A stretch of 62,777 nucleotides of DNA from Eubacterium sp. (GTDB taxonomy: Bacteria; Bacillota; Clostridia; Oscillospirales; Acutalibacteraceae): NCBI GenBank assembly GCA_017463985.1, contig JAFUEH010000022.1, positions 1 through 62,777 of the forward strand, in the 5' to 3' direction. The notes beneath the pieces are model-generated. The model worked only from the letters and a program-made list of their open reading frames with translations. It searched no databases and had not been told where the DNA came from. Below, one piece after another: positions 5,791 to 13,152 of this stretch. A program made the translations under genes and the position numbers. Each line of letters opens with the position of its first letter. Within the stretch, counting starts at the first letter, position 1.

Positions 5791-6632
5791 AGGCATATAA
5801 AGGATTTAATAAAGACATGACTTGCCGTGGCTTCCAGTACGAGGAGGGCGAGACTTATGAAACGGACAAAGCTGAACTGTGCGAGGCAGGCTTCCACGCT
5901 TGTCTTGATCCGATGGACTGCTTCACCTATTATAGCCCAGCCGATAGCGTATACCACGAGGTTGAAATCGAGGATAACGGTCAAAGGAACGAAGAGGACA
6001 GCAAGGTCGTAGGTAGAAAAATAACGATCGGCAGCGAACTATCACTTCAAATGATCGCTGATCTTCATGTTGATTTTGTGAAATCGAGAGCTGAAAGTAC
6101 AGAGTCTAACACAGGCACCTGGAGCGCTGCCACTAACACAGGCGACCGGAGCGCTGCCACCAACACAGGCACCTGGAGCGCTGCCACTAACACAGGCACC
6201 TGGAGCGCTGCCACTAACACAGGCGACTGTAGCGCTGCCACCAACACAGGCGACTGTAGCGCTGCCACCAACACAGGCGACTGTAGCGCTGCCACTAACA
6301 CAGGCGACCGGAGCGCTGCCACTAACACAGGCGACCGGAGCGCTGCCACCAACACAGGCGACTGGAGCGTTGCCACTAACACAGGCGACCGGAGCGCTGC
6401 CACCAACACAGGCGACCGGAGCGCTGCAGCTGTAAGTGGTCACGCCAGCGTTGCTGTTACAACGGGATATAAGAGTGCTGCAAAAGCCAGTCTTGGTTCT
6501 GCAATTGTTTTGACGCTACGGGATGTTTCCGGCAATCTGATCGATATCAAGGCCGCTATCATTGACGGTGAAAAACTGAAGCCTGACACATTTTACAGGC
6601 TGGACGAAAAGGGAAAATTCACAGAGGTTTAG
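5787..6632 (+). CDS. DUF7666-like protein with tandem nonapeptide repeats
   Basis: This 281-residue protein starts MKAYKGFNKDMTCRGFQYEEG, an opening shared by a phage family annotated as DUF7666. The middle (from residue 108) is twelve tandem copies of a nine-residue unit NTG-x-x-SAAT, followed by degenerate copies and a C-terminal domain. The repeat probably folds as a regular beta-solenoid; that is inference. Only the two x positions vary (TW, DR, DC, DW). The enzyme or binding function is unknown. The gene ends with TAG, showing TAG is a normal stop here. Confidence 0.7.
   Translation: MKAYKGFNKDMTCRGFQYEEGETYETDKAELCEAGFHACLDPMDCFTYYSPADSVYHEVEIEDNGQRNEEDSKVVGRKITIGSELSLQMIADLHVDFVKSRAESTESNTGTWSAATNTGDRSAATNTGTWSAATNTGTWSAATNTGDCSAATNTGDCSAATNTGDCSAATNTGDRSAATNTGDRSAATNTGDWSVATNTGDRSAATNTGDRSAAAVSGHASVAVTTGYKSAAKASLGSAIVLTLRDVSGNLIDIKAAIIDGEKLKPDTFYRLDEKGKFTEV
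6108..6431 (+). repeat. Tandem 27-bp repeats, 12 units
   Basis: There are twelve in-frame 27-bp units beginning aacacaggc and containing agcgctgcca. Differences are confined almost wholly to codons 4 and 5 plus silent third positions (act/acc, aac). The high identity suggests recent expansion or gene conversion. Confidence 0.9.
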
Positions 6633-6641
6633 GAGGAGCAC

Positions 6642-6872
6642 ATGACGATATTAGATAACCGTGATGGATTGATGATGTTGGCCGGCATCGGCGTATGGCT
6701 GGCGAGCTACGGCTTGATCGAGCTACTGTTTTTCGTGATCCGGAAGCTGCGGCAGCGCCGGCGCGACCGTCGGAACGAACAGGCAGCCAGACGAATCAGA
6801 AGGATGCAGCGTCACGCAGATAACCAGCGCAAGGCGGAATATGAGAACGAGCTGCGGAGGTACGGACTATGA
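6642..6872 (+). CDS. Small membrane protein with basic tail
   Basis: This 76-residue protein has one hydrophobic helix (about residues 12-34) followed by a long Arg-rich tail (RKLRQRRRDRRNEQAARRIRRMQRH), so the tail is cytoplasmic by the positive-inside rule. Prophage 2 has a protein of the same design at 44196-44486. The start follows AGGAGGAGCAC. The function is unknown. Confidence 0.65.
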   Translation: MTILDNRDGLMMLAGIGVWLASYGLIELLFFVIRKLRQRRRDRRNEQAARRIRRMQRHADNQRKAEYENELRRYGL

Positions 6873-7036
6873 CGAAATGTAACGGGCACGGCGACTGTGA
6901 CAGCTGCCACAACGCGCACTGCGAGCAGTTGGTAGAGTGCGACAACTGCGGTGAAAAGCTGGACTACTGTATTGAGCTGCCGGAGGGTACGTTCTGCCGC
7001 GGCTGTATAGAAGATTTGTACGGTCATTACGTATAA
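6869..7036 (+). CDS. Small Cys-rich zinc-binding-type protein
   Basis: This 55-residue product begins at ATG 6869, overlapping the previous stop by 4 bp (ATGA). Cysteines form CDSCHNAHC, then CDNCGEKLDYC and FCRGC, consistent with one or two zinc ribbons. It is early-operon cargo of unknown role. Confidence 0.6.
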   Translation: MTKCNGHGDCDSCHNAHCEQLVECDNCGEKLDYCIELPEGTFCRGCIEDLYGHYV

Positions 7037-7045
7037 GGAGGCTGT

Positions 7046-7177
7046 ATGAATTATCAGGAACTGGATGAATTTGTTGACCGCTACGGGTTCAGCAATCAGA
7101 CGGAGATAGACGACAAGGCGGTAGCAATGACGGTTACCGCCATCAGAAAGGAAAAGAACAATGGCAACGCTTTATGA
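7046..7177 (+). CDS. Small hypothetical protein (43 aa)
   Basis: ATG 7046 follows AAGGAGGCTGT. The product begins MNYQELDEFVDRYGFSNQTE. Its 3' end overlaps the start of the Gp157-like gene by 17 bp, suggesting translational coupling. No domain is recognised. Confidence 0.5.
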   Translation: MNYQELDEFVDRYGFSNQTEIDDKAVAMTVTAIRKEKNNGNAL

Positions 7178-7652
7178 AATGACCGCCGAGGTCGCAGAAC
7201 TGTACGAGGCGCTGCAGGACGCACCGCTGGACGACGAAACGGCGCAGCAGGTGCTCACTGACCATATAGAGGGGATCGGCGCAGATAAGAAGGTGGAGGC
7301 GTACTGTCAGATCATTAAGCAACTGGCGGCTGACAGCGAAATGTACGCCGCAGAGATCAGACGGTTGTCCGCGCGAAGAAAAACGGCAGAGAACGCCGCA
7401 GAACGCCTGAAAAAGACGCTGGCAGAATTCCTTACAGCCAGCGGCCAAAGAAAGCTACAGGGCGGTACGTTTACGGTATCCCTGCGCAGCAACGCGGCGG
7501 TAAACATACTGGATGAAACGGCGATCCCATCGATGTATCTGATAGCGCCACCGCCAAAGGTGGACAAAGCTGCGATTAAAAAAGTGTTTGCCGCCGGCGG
7601 CGCTGTCGCCGGCTGTGAGCTGACGGAAAACACGGGGGTAATGATTAAATGA
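7161..7652 (+). CDS. Siphovirus Gp157-family protein
   Basis: This 163-residue protein has the Gp157 family layout: an N-terminal helical bundle (MATLYEMTAEVAELYEAL), a long coiled coil, then a C-terminal part around IPSMYLIAPPPKVDKAAIKKVFAAGG and GCELTENTGVMIK. In Firmicute phages it sits directly upstream of single-strand annealing proteins, as here with a 4-bp overlap to ERF. A role with the recombination machinery is inferred from that linkage. Confidence 0.85.
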   Translation: MATLYEMTAEVAELYEALQDAPLDDETAQQVLTDHIEGIGADKKVEAYCQIIKQLAADSEMYAAEIRRLSARRKTAENAAERLKKTLAEFLTASGQRKLQGGTFTVSLRSNAAVNILDETAIPSMYLIAPPPKVDKAAIKKVFAAGGAVAGCELTENTGVMIK

Positions 7653-8128
7653 TTACGGAAATTTTACAGAATATACAGACGAATTTGAAGGCACCGAAAA
7701 GCCAGTATAACAACTTTGGCAAATACAAGTACCGCAGCTGCGAGGATATACTGGAGGCGGTTAAGCCACTGCTGCTACCGCACAAAGCTGCCTTGACGCT
7801 CGATGATGAAATCGTGATGGTCGGTGAGCGGTACTATATCAAGGCGACAGCGACGCTGCAGGCCGGCGACGAGGCCGTCAGCACCACAGCGTATGCACGC
7901 GAGGACGCGAGCAAAAAGGGGATGGACGGCGCACAGCTGACCGGTGCAACGTCCTCTTATGCAAGGAAGTACGCACTGAGTGGTTTGCTGGCGCTCGACG
8001 ACACCAAGGACGCGGACGATCCTGCGACGCAAGGAAACAGCAATACAATACCGAAAAGCAAAGCCGGAAGCGCCGGTGTGCAAGCACTGCGGCAAGCCGA
8101 TCGCCGGATACACCGCCAAGAACGGTAA
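7649..8128 (+). CDS. erf: ERF-family single-strand annealing recombinase, frameshifted C-terminus
   Basis: Residues 1-125 match the ERF core (NNFGKYKYRSCEDILEAVKPLL, then DGAQLTGATSSYARKYALSGLLALDD with the conserved Tyr/Arg/Lys block). ERF proteins anneal complementary single strands for phage recombination. After about residue 135 the frame leaves the family: the expected zinc-ribbon tail lies in the +1 frame (8052-8210). Loss of one A from the AAAA at 8054-8057 would rejoin them. Core annealing might survive truncation. Slippage, mutation or sequence error are all possible. Confidence 0.85.
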   Translation: MITEILQNIQTNLKAPKSQYNNFGKYKYRSCEDILEAVKPLLLPHKAALTLDDEIVMVGERYYIKATATLQAGDEAVSTTAYAREDASKKGMDGAQLTGATSSYARKYALSGLLALDDTKDADDPATQGNSNTIPKSKAGSAGVQALRQADRRIHRQER

Positions 8129-8210
8129 GGAGGTCACTGCGGAGCAGGCCGCTGTTAACCTGAAGGGCTTGTGTCAGGAATGCTACAGAATACAGATGGT
8201 GAATGCGTAA
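8052..8210 (+). pseudogene. Out-of-frame zinc-ribbon tail of the ERF gene
   Basis: The +1 frame reads KPEAPVCKHCGKPIAGYTAK... LKGLCQECYRIQMVNA, a CxxC...CxxC ribbon typical of Firmicute ERF C-termini. It has no start codon or ribosome site of its own. Its TAA overlaps the ATG of the next gene by one base, which fits an originally continuous operon. Confidence 0.7.
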
Positions 8211-8716
8211 TGGAATTCAAAGCAAGCATTATTGACGTCGCCAAGAGCATTAGCGGCAAAATTCGGTTGACGCTGGAATTCGACGGCAACCTTGCCGACC
8301 TGGAAAAGTATTTGAAGAAGGAGCTGCGGATTACGCTGAAACGGTGGCGCGAGAAGCGCTCACCGGACGCAAACGCCTATTGCTGGGCGCTGATCGGTCA
8401 GATCGCGAACGTGACGCGCCTCAGCAAGCAGGAGGTATATATGGATATGCTGCGCGACTACGGCCAGTCGATGGTGGTGCCGGTGCTGTCCGACGTGGAC
8501 GTGAGCGGCTTTTTCAAATACTACGAAATGCAAGGACACCGGTATCACCACGGCGCGCATTATACGGACTATATCGTGTACAAAGGCTCGTCGGAATATG
8601 ATACGTATGAAATGAGCGTACTGATCGACGGCGTGATCCACGAAGCAGAACAGCTCGGCATTCCGACGATTACACCGAGGGAAGCGGAGCGGCTGCTCGA
8701 GAGGTGGGCTGCGTGA
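8210..8716 (+). CDS. NinB-like phage recombination protein
   Basis: This 168-residue product begins MEFKASIIDVAKSISGKIRLTLEF and contains SPDANAYCWALIGQIA, then the YKGSSEYDTYEMSVLIDGVI block. These are features of the NinB-type family common beside ERF/SSB in Firmicute phages and thought to take part in recombination and to bind DNA. ATG 8210 overlaps the preceding stop (TAATG); an upstream GTG at 8171 has no ribosome site. Confidence 0.7.
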   Translation: MEFKASIIDVAKSISGKIRLTLEFDGNLADLEKYLKKELRITLKRWREKRSPDANAYCWALIGQIANVTRLSKQEVYMDMLRDYGQSMVVPVLSDVDVSGFFKYYEMQGHRYHHGAHYTDYIVYKGSSEYDTYEMSVLIDGVIHEAEQLGIPTITPREAERLLERWAA

Positions 8717-9000
8717 AGTACAACAGCATTTTACAGAACGACGACACGGCCTGTTGGCTGTGCGGCCGGTATATCGCCGCCGGCGGCGACTGGCACCACG
8801 TGTTCAACGCCGCTAATAAGAAACGGTCGGAGCGCTACGGTCTGATGGTGAAGCTCTGCCGTGAGTGCCACGACGAGCTACACGCCGGTAAGCACGGGCA
8901 GATGGCCGCTTTAAAAAAGCGTGTCCAGCGTGAGGCAATGCAGCATTACGGCTGGTCAGCGCAACAGTTTATTACCTTATTCGGAAAGAGTTATTTATGA
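8713..9000 (+). CDS. HNH-like small protein
   Basis: This 95-residue product has CWLCGRY... DWHHVFNAANKKRSERYGLMVKLCRECHDELH, i.e. two CxxC pairs around HH and a final H, the layout of an HNH/treble-clef nuclease. GTG 8713 follows GAGG at good spacing and overlaps the NinB-like stop by 4 bp. It lies in the recombination cluster and probably acts on DNA. Confidence 0.7.
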   Translation: MKYNSILQNDDTACWLCGRYIAAGGDWHHVFNAANKKRSERYGLMVKLCRECHDELHAGKHGQMAALKKRVQREAMQHYGWSAQQFITLFGKSYL

Positions 9001-9013
9001 GGAGGAAAATATT

Positions 9014-9412
9014 ATGCTTAATACAGTTGCCCTGATGGGCAGATTAACGTACGATCCTGAATTAAAAACAACGCCCTCCGGCGTATCCGTCCTGCGGTTT
9101 CAGCTTGCCTGCGACCGGACGTATCAGAAAGCAGGCGCAGAAAGACAGGCGGACTTCATTGACTGCGTTGCCTGGCGGCAGACGGCGGAGTTTATCAACC
9201 GTTACTTCCACAAGGGCTCTATGATCGCCGTGGAGGGCTCTATTCAGACGCAGAACTATACCGACAGAGACGGTAACAAGCGTAAATCCGTCGAGGTGAT
9301 GGCAAACAACGTCAGCTTCTGCGGCAGTCGTGAAAACGCCTCACAGACGGCCTCTGAGGACGTAACGGAAAGCTATGAAGAAATCATTGACGGCGACGAT
9401 CTGCCATTTTGA
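9014..9412 (+). CDS. ssb: Single-stranded DNA-binding protein
   Basis: This 132-residue SSB has the OB-fold opening MLNTVALMGRLTYDPELKTTPSGVSVLRFQLACDR, FIDCVAWRQTAEFI and the acidic C-terminal tip EEIIDGDDLPF, which in SSBs docks partner proteins. ATG 9014 follows GAGGAGGAAAATATT. It coats single strands during phage replication and recombination; its neighbours ERF and DUF4373 fit. Confidence 0.95.
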   Translation: MLNTVALMGRLTYDPELKTTPSGVSVLRFQLACDRTYQKAGAERQADFIDCVAWRQTAEFINRYFHKGSMIAVEGSIQTQNYTDRDGNKRKSVEVMANNVSFCGSRENASQTASEDVTESYEEIIDGDDLPF

Positions 9413-9420
9413 GGTGTGAT

Positions 9421-9699
9421 ATGAAAAAGAAGATTCAAGTGAGGGTGGCTGACAAGCCGAAGAAGAAGTTAACGCAAAACGATAGAGTTATTCAATATAT
9501 GCGTGATTTCGGCAGCATAACAACCCGTGAGGCAATGCTTGACCTCGGCTGTATGCGACTGGCCAGCCGTATACACGAGCTGCGGCGCGACGGTTTCCCG
9601 ATTGGGGACAAGCTGGAGTCGGCAAAGAACCGTTACGGCGAGACCGTGAGCTACAAACGGTATTTTTTAAAGGAGGAGCAAAGTGGCAGCACCGTTTAA
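9421..9699 (+). CDS. Winged helix-turn-helix phage protein
   Basis: The product (92 aa from ATG 9421) carries KKLTQNDRVIQYMRDFGSITTREAMLDLGCMRLASRIHELRRDGFPI, a winged HTH common in Firmicute phage replication modules. GAGGTG precedes the ATG; an in-frame TTG at 9409 overlaps the ssb stop. DNA binding is likely; a regulator or replication accessory is the likely role. Confidence 0.75.
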   Translation: MKKKIQVRVADKPKKKLTQNDRVIQYMRDFGSITTREAMLDLGCMRLASRIHELRRDGFPIGDKLESAKNRYGETVSYKRYFLKEEQSGSTV

Positions 9700-10483
9700 G
9701 AACGGACTTGACTACTTTACTTGTGATTGCTTTTTTGACGATAAAACAGAACTGGTGATAGCAGAATTCGGGCTGAAGGGACTAGGCGTGTTAGTACGTC
9801 TATGGCAAAAGATTTACAGCACCGAGGGCTACTATTGTCAATGGAACGAGGACGTTGCGCTGATGTTTGCGAGCAAGAACGCCGTGAGTGTCAGCGCCGT
9901 GTCTGAAATCATAAACGCTTGCGTGCGCCGTGGTGTGTTTGACTGTGGAATGCTGGAGCGTTGCGGAATATTAACCAGCAGAGGTATTCAGAAACGCTAT
10001 TTTGAAGCCGTCAAACGGCGGACTAATCAAAGTGTGATCGGTGACTACCTTTTGATTGACGTACCTGGCGTTAGCGTTAATGTCAACAATAACGCGATTA
10101 ATGTCAACAATAACGGCAAAAATGCACGCAGTAATCAACAAAGTAAAGTAAAGGAAAGTAAAGTAAAGGAAAGTAAAGTAAAAGAGAGTAATAAGTCGCC
10201 TTACGGCGCCTTCGCGAACGTGTACTTGACAGAGGAAGAATATGCCAAGATCACGGAGCAAGGTTTGCTGGAGGTGCTGGAGGAACTGTCGGAAGCGATT
10301 GAGAGTAAGGGATACAAGTACAAATCCCACTACGCTACCATATTAGCATGGCACCGACGTAACCGGCAGAAGCAGCAGTCCACCAAGCAACAGCCGCCGA
10401 AAGGCAAAATGCAGCGCGCACCGTCGTTTGATATTGAAGCGATCAAGCGCGACGCCCTGCTGAATGAGGATTACGATATTTAA
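9683..10483 (+). CDS. DUF4373 / Lin1244-type replication protein
   Basis: This 266-residue protein has the N-terminal domain typical of DUF4373 (NGLDYFTCDCFFDDKTELVIAEFG, then GYYCQWNEDVALMFA), a winged-helix type found in phage replication initiators. The middle (residues 130-170) is low complexity and encoded by two sets of direct repeats, a candidate origin as in lambda O. The C-terminal part (YLTEEEYAKITEQ... YATILAWHRRNRQK) resembles replisome-organiser tails. It overlaps the previous gene by 17 bp. Confidence 0.8.
   Translation: MAAPFKNGLDYFTCDCFFDDKTELVIAEFGLKGLGVLVRLWQKIYSTEGYYCQWNEDVALMFASKNAVSVSAVSEIINACVRRGVFDCGMLERCGILTSRGIQKRYFEAVKRRTNQSVIGDYLLIDVPGVSVNVNNNAINVNNNGKNARSNQQSKVKESKVKESKVKESNKSPYGAFANVYLTEEEYAKITEQGLLEVLEELSEAIESKGYKYKSHYATILAWHRRNRQKQQSTKQQPPKGKMQRAPSFDIEAIKRDALLNEDYDI
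10077..10186 (+). repeat. Iteron-like direct repeats inside the replication gene (candidate origin)
   Basis: TTAATGTCAACAATAACG occurs at 10077-10094 and 10098-10115, a 21-bp period, i.e. two helical turns. Three 15-bp units agtaaagtaaaggaa follow at 10142-10156, 10157-10171 and 10172-10186 (the last with changes). They lie in the linker of the DUF4373 protein. The region is AT-rich, as origins often are. Confidence 0.5.
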
Positions 10484-10501
10484 AGAATTAGTGAGGTAAA
10501 A

Positions 10502-11626
10502 ATGTCAGAAACAGTAATAGAACGAATGAACAGGATCGGCGCGGCAAGGAAAATAGCTGATTTTATGGCGAAAGAAAGAATGCCGTACGATTTTAAGGTG
10601 AAATATGCAACAAATCGCGCTCGGGAATTTGTACGTGAATGCGATAAGCGTGAATTAAATTATCACGTATCTGTGGGCGGGCTTGACAGCATCACATTGT
10701 ACCTGTTCTTGAAGTCAATACACATTGACGCTCCCGGCATTAGCGCTTCTCACTTAGAAGACAGCAGCATTCAGAAGGTGCACAAGCAGCTTGGAATAGA
10801 AACGCTAAAGCCGTTAAAAAGAGCGGATGGGACATATTGGACAAAGGCAAAGGTTATTCAGGAATTTGGATTTCCTGTTCTGTCAAAAGAAGTTGCCGGA
10901 AAAATAGAATTACTTCAAAATCCCACAGAGAAAAATAAAACGGTTCGCCACGCGATTATTACCGGCGAAACGGGAGAGTATGGCGGCTTTCAAACTAACA
11001 GCCGCATGAAGATGGCGCAAAAATGGTTAGAACTATTTGGTGGCTATGAAAACGAAAACGAGGGCGTCGACTATAAAATACCGCCGTTTAAGGTCTCCAG
11101 TAAGTGCTGCTATTATCTGAAAGAAAAGCCCTGCGATGACTGGGCTAAGGAACACAACAGCGTACCGTTTTTGGGATTGATGGCTTCGGAAGGAGGACGA
11201 AGGGCAAAGTCGCTACGTATCAATGGCTGTAATTATTTCGGTGAAAGCACTATCAGAAGTTGTCCGTTTGCCATTTTTTCACGTCAGGATTTATTGCAAC
11301 TTGCACTTGATTTAGATGTTCCGGTTCCTGAAATATATGGAACGATTGAACGACAAGCAGACGGAACGCTTTATACTACTGGAGCACAGCGGACAGGCTG
11401 CGATATGTGCGGCTTCGGTATTCATTTAGAAAAGAAACCGAACCGATTTGACAAGCTACACGATCGTAATCCGAAGCAGTGGCACTATTGGATGTACGAC
11501 TGCTGCAAGGATGAAAACGGCGAGCGCTACGGATGGGGGCGCGTGCTGACGTACATCGGGGTACCGTGGGAACACGATGATGCGGGACACATGGTAGAGC
11601 TTGATGGCCAAGTGAAGCTATTTTAA
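10502..11626 (+). CDS. Phage PAPS-reductase-like PP-loop protein
   Basis: This 374-residue member of the adenine nucleotide alpha-hydrolase superfamily has the PP-loop S57-V-G-G-L-D-S63, a variant of SGGxDS. Cysteines cluster at SSKCCYYLKEKPC and CDMCGFGIH, which could hold an iron-sulfur cluster or zinc. Phage members are usually called phosphoadenosine phosphosulfate reductase; true PAPS reduction is unproven, and sulfur transfer or DNA modification is an alternative. ATG 10502 follows GTGAGGTAAAA. Confidence 0.8.
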   Translation: MSETVIERMNRIGAARKIADFMAKERMPYDFKVKYATNRAREFVRECDKRELNYHVSVGGLDSITLYLFLKSIHIDAPGISASHLEDSSIQKVHKQLGIETLKPLKRADGTYWTKAKVIQEFGFPVLSKEVAGKIELLQNPTEKNKTVRHAIITGETGEYGGFQTNSRMKMAQKWLELFGGYENENEGVDYKIPPFKVSSKCCYYLKEKPCDDWAKEHNSVPFLGLMASEGGRRAKSLRINGCNYFGESTIRSCPFAIFSRQDLLQLALDLDVPVPEIYGTIERQADGTLYTTGAQRTGCDMCGFGIHLEKKPNRFDKLHDRNPKQWHYWMYDCCKDENGERYGWGRVLTYIGVPWEHDDAGHMVELDGQVKLF

Positions 11627-11644
11627 AAAAACGGAGGAAAAAGA

Positions 11645-11911
11645 ATGACAGCACAGGAAGCAATTAAAATTCTGAAAGAGGAAAAAGAAAACGCGTGCGA
11701 TATTGATATCGAACCAAAGTATACGCGTGACTGCGAAACCGCTTTTGATATGGCGATTGCCGCCCTCGAAAAACAGATACCTAAAAGAGTGATAAACAAA
11801 AACAAAAAAGGCACTGTCGGCAAATGCCCTGTTTGCCACAATGATAATTATTCATACTATTCGTTTTGCTGCAGTTGCGGACAGGCTTTAGATTGGAGTG
11901 ATGAAGAATGA
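11645..11911 (+). CDS. Small zinc-ribbon protein
   Basis: This 88-residue product starts MTAQEAIKILKEEKENACDID and has a helical N-terminus of the kind seen in many phage small proteins (AFDMAIAALEKQIP). It ends with a zinc ribbon CPVCHNDNYSYYSFCCSCGQ. The start follows ACGGAGGAAAAAGA. It overlaps the next gene by 4 bp (ATGA). Likely nucleic-acid or protein binding. Confidence 0.7.
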   Translation: MTAQEAIKILKEEKENACDIDIEPKYTRDCETAFDMAIAALEKQIPKRVINKNKKGTVGKCPVCHNDNYSYYSFCCSCGQALDWSDEE

Positions 11912-12102
11912 ACAGAGAATATCAAACAGCGCTCGGTGGGTTTGTGACCTGCGAGCAGTGCTATTACGGCAGAGACCTCGGCGGCGGTGCTTACGGTTGT
12001 CGGAGCGAAAGGCGACGGGAGCTGAACCGGACGAAGCCTAGCAACACGATGGTAAATCGGAAGGACTTCACTTGTGAGTATGCCGAGGCAAAGTACGTAT
12101 GA
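11908..12102 (+). CDS. Small hypothetical protein with CxxC motif
   Basis: This 64-residue product begins MNREYQTALGGFVTCEQCYYGRD, with a later CRSERRR and TCEYAE. The cysteines could bind one zinc. It is translationally coupled to both neighbours by ATGA overlaps. The function is unknown. Confidence 0.6.
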   Translation: MNREYQTALGGFVTCEQCYYGRDLGGGAYGCRSERRRELNRTKPSNTMVNRKDFTCEYAEAKYV

Positions 12103-12428
12103 GTAAATACCACAATCAAAAAACGCGGCTCGACGGGATCGTGTTTGACAGCAAAAAGGAAGCGTAGCGGTATGCAGAGCTGAAGCTGCTGCTGCGCTGC
12201 AGCGCCATCCGTGATCTGAAGCTGCAACCGGAATACGTCCTGCAGCCCAGCTACCGGAAAGATGGCAAGACCGTCCGTAAGATCGTGTACAAGGCTGATT
12301 TCGAGTACATTGACGCCGCTACCGGCAAGGTCATCGTCGAGGATGTAAAGGGCGTGAAAACGGACGTGTACAAGCTCAAGAAAAAACTATTTGAATACCG
12401 TTATGATCTAACGGTAACGGAGGTATAA
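12099..12428 (+). pseudogene. DUF1064 nuclease (resolvase-like) with in-frame amber codon
   Basis: From ATG 12099 (ATGA overlap with the previous gene) to TAA 12426-12428 the frame encodes a 109-codon DUF1064 protein: MSKYHNQKTRLDGIVFDSKKEA, then after one codon RYAELKLL, QPEYVLQPS, YKADFEYID, VIVEDVKG. The family has a PD-(D/E)xK-like nuclease core and is thought to include Holliday-junction resolvase-like enzymes. Codon 23 is TAG (12165-12167), where family members have a sense codon. No restart codon follows, so the gene is dead unless suppressed. Confidence 0.85.
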
Positions 12429-12434
12429 AGAAAC

Positions 12435-12836
12435 ATGATAAAAAGAGTGTTTACGCCGGAAGAAACGGCGGCAATTGTTAACGATTATAAAAACAATGTG
12501 GTAGTAAGAGATATATACTCAAAATATAGACTTACCAGCAATCAGCTAACGAAAATTTTGCAAGAAAACGGCGTGGAACAGAGAATGCCAAGAGGAAACT
12601 CCACCAACAGTACAAAGAGGTTCAGAACCTGTCAGTGCTGCAAGCGCAAGGTCGAAGTGCGCGGTGCGCGGTTCTGTCCGTCCTGCGGCAGCGATATACG
12701 CAGCGAGGAGCAGCTGTTGAACGAACGGCTGAACAAGCTGTTTACCATGCTGATGGCGCTGCCGTCCAGTCAACGCGACGAAGCGCAGCAGATCATTAAG
12801 GACGTAGCAGTTTATCTGAACAAGCAGGTGAATTAA
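12435..12836 (+). CDS. Helix-turn-helix plus zinc-ribbon phage protein
   Basis: The 133-residue product has an N-terminal helix-turn-helix-like segment (FTPEETAAIVNDYKNNVVVRDIYSKYRLTSNQLTKIL). A zinc ribbon CQCCKRKVEVRGARFCPSCG follows, then a C-terminal helical part. The last gene before the late region often regulates late transcription, and a DNA-binding role would fit, but the family is not certain. Confidence 0.65.
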   Translation: MIKRVFTPEETAAIVNDYKNNVVVRDIYSKYRLTSNQLTKILQENGVEQRMPRGNSTNSTKRFRTCQCCKRKVEVRGARFCPSCGSDIRSEEQLLNERLNKLFTMLMALPSSQRDEAQQIIKDVAVYLNKQVN

Positions 12837-12838
12837 TC

Positions 12839-13081
12839 ATGTCGCAGCAAACCGGAAAGCAAGGGCACTGGGTGCTGATTAAATGTCCGTTCTTCCACTG
12901 TGACGACGCCAAGGGCATTAACTGTGAAGGTGTAAAAGAAGATAGCACGCTCAGGCAGATATTCAGAACAAAAGAGGACAAGCGGCAATGGGAAAAGCAG
13001 TATTGTGAGCTGCTGCACCGGTACGCCGAGTGCCCTATCTACCGTGCTGCCATGAAAAAATACGAAGAAAGCGAAGAATAA
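12839..13081 (+). CDS. Conserved small phage protein with Cys/His
   Basis: This 80-residue product starts MSQQTGKQGHWVLIKCPFFHCDDAKGINCEGV and ends in charged helices. CPFFHC plus a later C and the final CPIY suggest a zinc site. Similar small proteins often end early operons just before terminase. The ribosome site is CAGGTGAATTAATC. The function is unknown; a late activator role is possible. Confidence 0.6.
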   Translation: MSQQTGKQGHWVLIKCPFFHCDDAKGINCEGVKEDSTLRQIFRTKEDKRQWEKQYCELLHRYAECPIYRAAMKKYEESEE

Positions 13082-13092
13082 CACGCTACAGC

Positions 13093-13122
13093 GTGGGGGG
13101 TTACAGCCTCCCACTTTTTTTA
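13093..13122 (+). terminator. Intrinsic terminator, repeated hairpin copy 1
   Basis: The GTGGGGGG...CCTCCCAC stem (13093-13113) is followed by eight or more T. It separates the early operon from terminase. Related hairpins occur at 17513-17549 and 35422-35455. Confidence 0.8.
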
Positions 13123-13152
13123 TTTATTCTAAACATTGCAGGGGGATTACAA

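Noticed and set aside
6042-6443. Long repetitive open frames on the minus strand across the 27-bp repeats
   Set aside because: They mirror the repeat in the real plus-strand gene, have no ribosome site and oppose the operon.
12165-12167. Genome-wide TAG recoding as in some gut phages
   Set aside because: Several intact genes here end in TAG (for example 5787-6632 and 4988-5158), and only one gene shows an internal TAG.
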